64,000 nucleotides of DNA from contig NZ_WQDA01000003.1 of the NCBI RefSeq assembly GCF_013032855.1, forward strand, positions 558,001-622,000, written 5' to 3'. Below the pieces are notes generated by a model. That model was not told the origin of the DNA, did not search any database, and saw only the letters and a list, made by a program, of their open reading frames with translations. This DNA comes from Ruegeria arenilitoris (GTDB lineage: Bacteria; Pseudomonadota; Alphaproteobacteria; Rhodobacterales; Rhodobacteraceae). Positions 58,764 through 64,000 of the stretch are shown one piece after another. The translations under genes and the position numbers were made by a program. Position 1 is the first letter of the stretch; each line of letters begins with the position of its first letter.

Positions 58764-59792
58764 TCAGATCCGGAAATTGACAAGCTTGAACAAAACGATG
58801 GCGTTCAGAACGATGGCCGCTGATATGACGCTCATGACGGGCCAGAAAATCGGGTATTGCACCACGCTTCCATAATAGTCCGGCGTCATGACCGTCATCA
58901 CGAGGGCAATCCCGACAGGAATGAACGACAGGATATAGGCGGTCATCCGACCCTCGGCAGAAATGGCCTTGATCTTGCGCCGCAGAGACATGCGGGCACG
59001 GATGACGCGCGCCAATGTCCGCAGAATGCCGGCCAGATCGCCACCAGTGCCATGCTGCATCGTCAGCGCGACCGAGAGGTACTGGATATCCTCTTCATCT
59101 ACCCGGTCTGCCATGTTGCGAATGGCGGTCGTCAACTCCTCCCCATAAGCGACTTGGTCGACGACCAGACCGAATTCAGTTCCGATCGGATCGGGCATTT
59201 CGTTTGCCACGCTCTGCAAGGTCGTGTTCAACGGATGTCCGACCTTCAACCCACGCGACATCAGGTCCAACGCATCCGGCAATTGCTTGATCAGCGCGGC
59301 CTTGCGCCGTCTGAGGTTGGCGCCAAGGTAGACCAACGGGGCCAACAGGAAGCACACAGCGCTTACAGGTATGACCGTCAGTGGGTTGGCCACCAGTGAG
59401 CCTCCGATCGCCGAAACCAGAAAAGCACCCCCACATCCCAACAGGAACATTTCCGGCACCATGTGCAGGCCCGATGCCGCAAGGGCACCCGGCAAGTCGC
59501 CGACCAGCGGAAACGACTTCATGAGAGGTTTGCTCTCCCGCGGTTTGAGCAATTCCAGAACGTCCTCGCCAGTCTTTCCCTGGTTCAGCATCTGGATGCG
59601 CCGGTTTATCGCCTCTTCCCGGTTTTCTCCGCGCTTCAAAAGCTGACGGACCCCTTCGAAGGCAATCAGGGCGCCGAGAAATATCAAGAGTGACAGAACA
59701 AAGCGGACATCGTAACCGCCCACTTCCATCTCTGGTCCGATCAACGAGTCTATGCTGTGCGTCGAAAAGAAGGATCTGAGATCTTCCAACAT
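58764..59792 (-). CDS. tadB: Tad secretion inner membrane protein TadB
   Basis: T2SSF-domain membrane protein of 342 residues, TadB type, with membrane helices at about 28-50, 118-155 and near the C-terminus, and the conserved stretch LPDALDLMSRGLKVGHPLNTTL. Located between tadA and tadC with short gaps. Confidence 0.93.
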   Translation of the reverse strand: MLEDLRSFFSTHSIDSLIGPEMEVGGYDVRFVLSLLIFLGALIAFEGVRQLLKRGENREEAINRRIQMLNQGKTGEDVLELLKPRESKPLMKSFPLVGDLPGALAASGLHMVPEMFLLGCGGAFLVSAIGGSLVANPLTVIPVSAVCFLLAPLVYLGANLRRRKAALIKQLPDALDLMSRGLKVGHPLNTTLQSVANEMPDPIGTEFGLVVDQVAYGEELTTAIRNMADRVDEEDIQYLSVALTMQHGTGGDLAGILRTLARVIRARMSLRRKIKAISAEGRMTAYILSFIPVGIALVMTVMTPDYYGSVVQYPIFWPVMSVISAAIVLNAIVLFKLVNFRI

Positions 59793-59803
59793 GGCCGGGT
59801 CCC

Positions 59804-61198
59804 TCAGTTGAACTTGATCGATGAAAGGTCGACACCCGCCGCCGCCAGCGCATCGCTGGATTTCGGTCGGATACCGGTCGGCATGAAGCGCCCGAGGATG
59901 TTGCCGGCTTCGTCCTTGCCTTCACGTTTGAAGACGAAGATGTCCTGCATGGTCACGATATCGCCCTCCATGCCGGTGATCTCGGCAATCGAGGTGACAC
60001 GGCGGGTACCATCAGACAGGCGGTTCAATTGCAGAACAAAGTGAATTGCCGAAGCGATAGTCGCGCGGATTGCTGCATGCGGCAGCTCCAGCCCGCCCAT
60101 TTGCACCATCTGCTCGACCCGGGAAAGTGCATCGCGTGGGCTGTTGGCGTGTACCGTCGTCATCGACCCGTCATGGCCGGTATTCATCGCCTGCAACATA
60201 TCGAATGCTTCGGAGCCGCGCACCTCGCCGATGATGATCCGATCCGGACGCATCCGCAGCGCGTTTCGCACAAGGTCTCGTTGGGCAACGGCGCCAGTAC
60301 CGTCGAGGCCAGCAGGCCGCGTTTCCATGCGCAAGACATGTTCCTGCTGAAGCTGAAGTTCGGCCGCGTCTTCAATCGTGACGATCCGCTCCCGAGGGCT
60401 GATATACGACGACAATGCATTCAGCATCGTGGTCTTGCCCGATCCGGTTCCGCCCGAGATCAGCACGTTCATCTTGGCTTCAACCAATCCCCGCAGCAGT
60501 TTGGCCGCGCTTTCGTTCAAGGCCTCGTTTTTGATCAGGCGTTCCATCGTCAGCGGAACCCGCGAGAATTTTCGAATGGAAAGCGCCGGCCCGTCCAGTG
60601 CGCAGGGCCGAATGATCGCGTTGACGCGGCTGCCATCTTCCAACCGCGCATCCACCCACGGTTGCCGTTCATCAATACGGCGACCGATCCGGCTGACGAT
60701 CTTGTCGATGATCCGCAGCAGATGACGTTCGTCACGGAAACGTGCCGATGTCTTTTCGAGAATGCCCGAGCGCTCGACAAAAATCTGCGTGTGGCCGTTC
60801 ACGAGGATATCGTTGATCGTGGGGTCGGCCAACAACGGTTCCAGCGGGCCCAAGCCAAGCACCTCGTGCATCAGCTCTTCGACAAGCTGCTTGACCTCCT
60901 CGCTGCGCATCGCACGGCCTTCGGCGCGCAGCAGTTCGGTGACATGTCGCCCAATTTCGCCCCGCAGTGTTTCTTCCTCGACCTTTTCGATAACGGCGAG
61001 GTTCAGCTTGTCCAGCAACGAGTTATGCAGTCGTGCCTTGAGATCTATCCGATCGTTCTGGATGTCATGCATCAATACGAGGTCATCGCCGGAGCCATGA
61101 ACCGGCTTGCCGATCTGAGCAAACTGCTTGGTGTCCAACGGCACAACTTTCGAAGCGTCCGGTTTTTCCTGGCCTGGTCGGTCGAATTCTCGAAACAT
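59804..61198 (-). CDS. tadA: Tad pilus assembly ATPase TadA/CpaF
   Basis: Secretion ATPase of 464 residues, CpaF/TadA family. N-terminal domain, then PilT/VirB11-like core: Walker [17 protein letters not shown], Asp box [20 protein letters not shown], Walker [21 protein letters not shown], His box [16 protein letters not shown]. It powers assembly and perhaps retraction of Flp pili. Normal length. Confidence 0.95.
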   Translation of the reverse strand: MFREFDRPGQEKPDASKVVPLDTKQFAQIGKPVHGSGDDLVLMHDIQNDRIDLKARLHNSLLDKLNLAVIEKVEEETLRGEIGRHVTELLRAEGRAMRSEEVKQLVEELMHEVLGLGPLEPLLADPTINDILVNGHTQIFVERSGILEKTSARFRDERHLLRIIDKIVSRIGRRIDERQPWVDARLEDGSRVNAIIRPCALDGPALSIRKFSRVPLTMERLIKNEALNESAAKLLRGLVEAKMNVLISGGTGSGKTTMLNALSSYISPRERIVTIEDAAELQLQQEHVLRMETRPAGLDGTGAVAQRDLVRNALRMRPDRIIIGEVRGSEAFDMLQAMNTGHDGSMTTVHANSPRDALSRVEQMVQMGGLELPHAAIRATIASAIHFVLQLNRLSDGTRRVTSIAEITGMEGDIVTMQDIFVFKREGKDEAGNILGRFMPTGIRPKSSDALAAAGVDLSSIKFN

Positions 61199-61244
61199 CT
61201 ACTTAACCTTCTGCAAATATTTAACTATTCCGAAACACTCTGCC

Positions 61245-62450
61245 TCAGTGCTGGCCGACCCGAGGCGGCAAAGACAGGCATGTCTCGTGTGCCAGCTTTC
61301 GGATTGCGCGTGTCATCGGTGCGCGGGATGAAACATCTTCCAACGGCACGCCCCGATCGACCGACTCGCGTACTGTGCGCTCGTCGCGAGGCACCCAAAA
61401 TGCAAAGTCCTTTTCAAGGAGTTTTGCCGCCGCTCTGTGGTGCGCCGCCGGAATGATGGGTTTCTTTTCAAGGTTGGCGACCAGTTGAATTTCCAGTGCT
61501 GGATTTTCCGCTTGGTAGAAATCCATCAGCTTGCGGGCCGAGCGAACGGACGGAACGGCAACGTCCGTCACCAAATATAGACGGTCCGCTTGCGTCAGGA
61601 CGGGCGTAATCCATTCCACCAGCGCCCGCGGCAAATCTACCACGACGTAGTCATGGGTACGTTTGAGGGAATCCAGAATGGCCGAAATCTGCTCTTCCTT
61701 GATTGCAGTCAACGGACCATAGCGCGACGGAGCCGCCAGGATATCGACCCCGCAGGGCGACTTGACCATCGCCTGTTCCAAAAAGGCACTGTCGGGAATG
61801 CTGCCTTCCATGGCCATGCGCCACATCGCGTCGCTTTCGGCGACATCCATCAAGGCAGCAATCGAGCCGAACTGAAAGTCCAGATCCACCAGTGCAACCG
61901 AGTTCGACGCCGTCTTTTTCAGGAAGCCGGCCTTGGATTGAAGCTCGTTCGCCATATTGGCGGCAACCAAGGACGATCCGACGCCACCGCGAGATTTGCC
62001 AACCGCGATCAACTTGCCAAGTGTGGCTTGTCCACCCCAAACGGCGGGAAGCTGCGCCTGCCGCCGGGCACGGATCGCATCCACCTGCGGAATGATCTCC
62101 TCATGGATTGCATTGCGCGGCAGCACGTCATCAACTCCAAGCTTTTTGAGCTGTCGGGCCTTCTCAAGCGGCAGATCTTCAGACGCCAGGGCGATAATGA
62201 TCGCATTGGGCATGCGCGCATCACAAATCTGCTGCGCGGTCTGCAGCAGCTCTGGCGAACTGTCATCCACATCGAACAGAACCACGTCATGACGCGCTGA
62301 CAAGGCAACGGCCGACCCGTTGACCCGCGCGACAGTGTCCTTGCGGCCCGTAAAGCGGCAATTGCTCAGCCCCTCCAACGACGTTTCGATTGCCGCGAAA
62401 ATCTCTTCGTCCGGTGAAATCAACAGCACTGAAATCTGCTTGGCACTCAT
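61245..62450 (-). CDS. cpaE: Pilus localisation ATPase-like protein CpaE/TadZ
   Basis: ParA/MinD-like protein of 401 residues with an N-terminal atypical receiver-like domain (SVLLISPDEEIFAAIETSLE) and a C-terminal ParA-like domain. The Walker A stretch reads AVGKSRGGVGSSLVA: the usual KGGVGK motif has Arg154 and Ser159 in place of both lysines, a degeneration seen in the TadZ family. LVDLDFQFGS follows. Members position Tad machinery at the pole. 11 bases after the pseudopilin gene. Confidence 0.9.
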   Translation of the reverse strand: MSAKQISVLLISPDEEIFAAIETSLEGLSNCRFTGRKDTVARVNGSAVALSARHDVVLFDVDDSSPELLQTAQQICDARMPNAIIIALASEDLPLEKARQLKKLGVDDVLPRNAIHEEIIPQVDAIRARRQAQLPAVWGGQATLGKLIAVGKSRGGVGSSLVAANMANELQSKAGFLKKTASNSVALVDLDFQFGSIAALMDVAESDAMWRMAMEGSIPDSAFLEQAMVKSPCGVDILAAPSRYGPLTAIKEEQISAILDSLKRTHDYVVVDLPRALVEWITPVLTQADRLYLVTDVAVPSVRSARKLMDFYQAENPALEIQLVANLEKKPIIPAAHHRAAAKLLEKDFAFWVPRDERTVRESVDRGVPLEDVSSRAPMTRAIRKLAHETCLSLPPRVGQH

Positions 62451-62461
62451 GACTCTTCTCC

Positions 62462-63100
62462 TTACTCAACGGCACCGATGGCAAGATCCTCGGCCGGGAC
62501 GGATGTGCTCATCGTTGGGATTGAAATGGTGTTGGGGCTGCTGGCGGATATGGCAGGGTTGCCAGCAGCAAGGGCGACCAGCGGCCCAATTGGCAGCGCG
62601 AAATCGTAGTCCAGGTTTACCAGTTCGGCTGTAACCACCGGCGTATAGGGTCCACCAAGAAAACCAAGACGAGGATCGTGCGAATAGGTGATTTGCACAT
62701 TTGCCGCGGTGGCTCCGGGCGGCAGCAGCATTTCGATCTCGTCCCAGATCCGGCTGCCATAGGCGGTTGATGCGTCAAGCTGACACGGCGCCGGCAGGTT
62801 CGGAGTGGCGCAGATGCTGCCGCTGCGGCACAGCGCGCCGAACTTGGTTGTTGCGGGGGCGCCACCGGCCAGCGTGTGCGTGGCTGGCATCGCGCCACAC
62901 AGTGGCGGCCCGACCGTGGCAAGCCGAGAGGCTTTTTGCATCGCTTTCTGCGCCATCGTCGTGGACCAGTAGAGCCGTCCGTACTCGAGAATTCCAAACA
63001 CGAGCACCAGGAACAACGGAACGACCATGCCCAGCTCGACCAGTGCCGACCCGTTTTCACGTCGCCAGAAAGCGCGCGCCATATGCAGGTTACCGGTCAT
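62462..63100 (-). CDS. TadE/TadF-like pseudopilin
   Basis: Protein of 212 residues with a short basic leader, a prepilin-like site and hydrophobic helix (GSALVELGMVVPLFLVLVFG, Glu five residues in), then a periplasmic domain with four Cys. TadE-like family. Start overlaps the preceding gene stop (ATGA). Likely processed by CpaA and built into the pilus base. Confidence 0.82.
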   Translation of the reverse strand: MTGNLHMARAFWRRENGSALVELGMVVPLFLVLVFGILEYGRLYWSTTMAQKAMQKASRLATVGPPLCGAMPATHTLAGGAPATTKFGALCRSGSICATPNLPAPCQLDASTAYGSRIWDEIEMLLPPGATAANVQITYSHDPRLGFLGGPYTPVVTAELVNLDYDFALPIGPLVALAAGNPAISASSPNTISIPTMSTSVPAEDLAIGAVE

Positions 63101-63588
63101 ACCCCAAACACCCGGCTCTGATCCGAGATTTCGGTGTCGAGAGGCCCCAGCACTGCCCCGAAAAGGCTGAAAACGTTTCCAAAAAGGTACTCGATCCGGA
63201 TCTGAGCCGTGACCTCGACCACCGAAGTCGGATTGATCCGGTACACGCCAGCCCGCGAGATACAGCGCGGTGTGACGTCGATGACGGTTGTGCCATGCGG
63301 CATGATCGACGAACCGCCCAACTGGTTCTGGACGATGTCCGTGGCCAGCGCGTCATAGCTGCCGACCCCGCCCGCTGCGCACAAGTCCAACGGCGCGATC
63401 CGCGCGATCATACGCGAGGCATCGCGCACCCCGGCCGACGTTGCCTGATGAATCCAGGTGATACGCCCACCTTCGATGATCACGGCAAAGAACAGCAGGA
63501 TCAACGGAAGTACGATCCCGAACTCGACCATCGGGGCGCCGGCCTCGCACGACCGCAACCGTCGGATATGCCGAACAAGCCGAGTCAT
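63097..63588 (-). CDS. tadE: TadE-like pseudopilin
   Basis: Protein of 163 residues with hydrophobic prepilin helix (GAPMVEFGIVLPLILLFFAV) and a small periplasmic domain. Matches the TadE family. Four-base overlaps on both ends tie it to the neighbouring pilus genes. Confidence 0.85.
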   Translation of the reverse strand: MTRLVRHIRRLRSCEAGAPMVEFGIVLPLILLFFAVIIEGGRITWIHQATSAGVRDASRMIARIAPLDLCAAGGVGSYDALATDIVQNQLGGSSIMPHGTTVIDVTPRCISRAGVYRINPTSVVEVTAQIRIEYLFGNVFSLFGAVLGPLDTEISDQSRVFGV

Positions 63589-64000
63589 CGATACAACCTC
63601 ACGACATCGCGAAAAATGCCGTCATCGCTGCTGCCACCGACTCCACCGCCGACCTGCTCGACCACCTCGACAAAGATGTCAAAATCAGTCCCCGAGGATT
63701 CTTCGAGCGGCTGGATCAGGAAAACCTTTACAAACTCCTGCACCGGAACGTTCTCCGCGCGTCCCGCGACCGGATTGGCACCGCAGTTTATGGCGGCTGC
63801 GATAAATGTGCGGCGGTCAGGGTCGTCCAGCGTTGTGCTCGCGCATTGCGGGCGGCCGGACTCGCTGCGCCCAAACAGCACATCACCCGTACCAGCCCTG
63901 GTGATCTCGTCGAGATACATTTCGTATCGCGTGTTACCCGTCGGGTTACCCAGCGGGTGCGGCGTCAGATCATTGGCCGGACCGTCGCCATAGTTCATGT
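63585..64000 (-). CDS. TadG-like pilus protein, C-terminal part (cut by window edge)
   Basis: The last 137 or more codons of a larger gene whose 5' part lies beyond the window; the Met at 63998 is unlikely to be the true start. The visible part (RYEMYLDEITRAGTG; FVKVFLIQPLEESSGTDFDIFVEVVEQVGGG) fits the C-terminus of TadG-type proteins, with Cys in PQCASTT and AINCGANP. Overlaps tadE by 4 bases. Confidence 0.65.
   Translation of the reverse strand, partial: MNYGDGPANDLTPHPLGNPTGNTRYEMYLDEITRAGTGDVLFGRSESGRPQCASTTLDDPDRRTFIAAAINCGANPVAGRAENVPVQEFVKVFLIQPLEESSGTDFDIFVEVVEQVGGGVGGSSDDGIFRDVVRLYR

Overview
The window reads as chromosomal DNA of a Rhodobacteraceae alphaproteobacterium of the Roseobacter group (Ruegeria/Phaeobacter-like; species not determined). 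Reasons: high G+C coding sequence; a class II DAHP synthase; a membrane-less PhoR; a CckA-type hybrid kinase with a CtrA-like box (TTAA-N7-TTAA) in front of it; an alphaproteobacterial SOS box (GTTC-N7-GTTC) before recA; an IscR-like regulator that lacks the usual cysteine cluster ligands; a RamA-like corrinoid reactivator; and a Tad pilus locus. There are no rRNA genes, CRISPR arrays or transposases. One tRNA gene is present, tRNA-Arg(CCG).

Layout. 0.1-8.7 kb: glutaryl-CoA dehydrogenase with a divergent LysR regulator; then phoR-pstB-phoU-phoB, remarkably without pstS, pstC or pstA; gamma-class carbonic anhydrase-like protein, gmk and yicC; a PAS-domain protein behind a CtrA-like box. 8.7-13 kb: aroG (class II), a GlxA-type regulator, a small exported protein and a PQQ-type sugar dehydrogenase. 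13-19.2 kb: a branched-chain amino acid ABC transporter (binding protein, livG, livF, livH, livM) split into segments by hairpin terminators and one small exported protein. 19.3-27.5 kb: lipoprotein, HerA-like ATPase, a gene-free stretch holding two candidate small RNAs, an IalB-like protein, then a fabF-like/ACP/lpxD-like/L,D-transpeptidase group facing a MepK-like endopeptidase. 27.6-29.0 kb: a 1.3-kb AT-richer insertion bounded by duplicated tRNA-Arg 3' ends and carrying one unrecognised membrane/coiled-coil protein and no integrase. 29.1-36.9 kb: the iron-sulfur operon (iscR, iscS-type desulfurase, sufB, small membrane protein, sufC, sufD, two Yip1-like proteins, sufS) with an Irr-type box and an Rrf2-type palindrome in front of iscR. 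36.9-42.5 kb: hydrolase, small proteins, an SMR transporter, typA, a secreted Ser/Gly-repeat protein and a transglutaminase-like protease. 42.8-53 kb: DUF1330 protein, alaS, recA, sulfotransferase-like protein, cckA, rsmB, guaB. 53.2-57.7 kb: RamA-like reactivator, methyltransferase, LuxR-type regulator and cpaA prepilin peptidase. 57.8-64 kb: tadC, tadB, tadA, cpaE/tadZ and three pseudopilin-like genes, the last cut by the window edge.

Most of the window is housekeeping. The parts that best repay a second look are the integrase-less tRNA-Arg mini-island with its unknown cargo, the two candidate small RNAs near 21.3 kb, the missing pstSCA, the cysteine-poor IscR with its two operators, and the dedicated ACP/ketosynthase/LpxD-like group next to cell-wall enzymes. 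Start codons were often moved downstream of the longest open frame to an ATG with a visible ribosome binding site; the reason is given in each entry.
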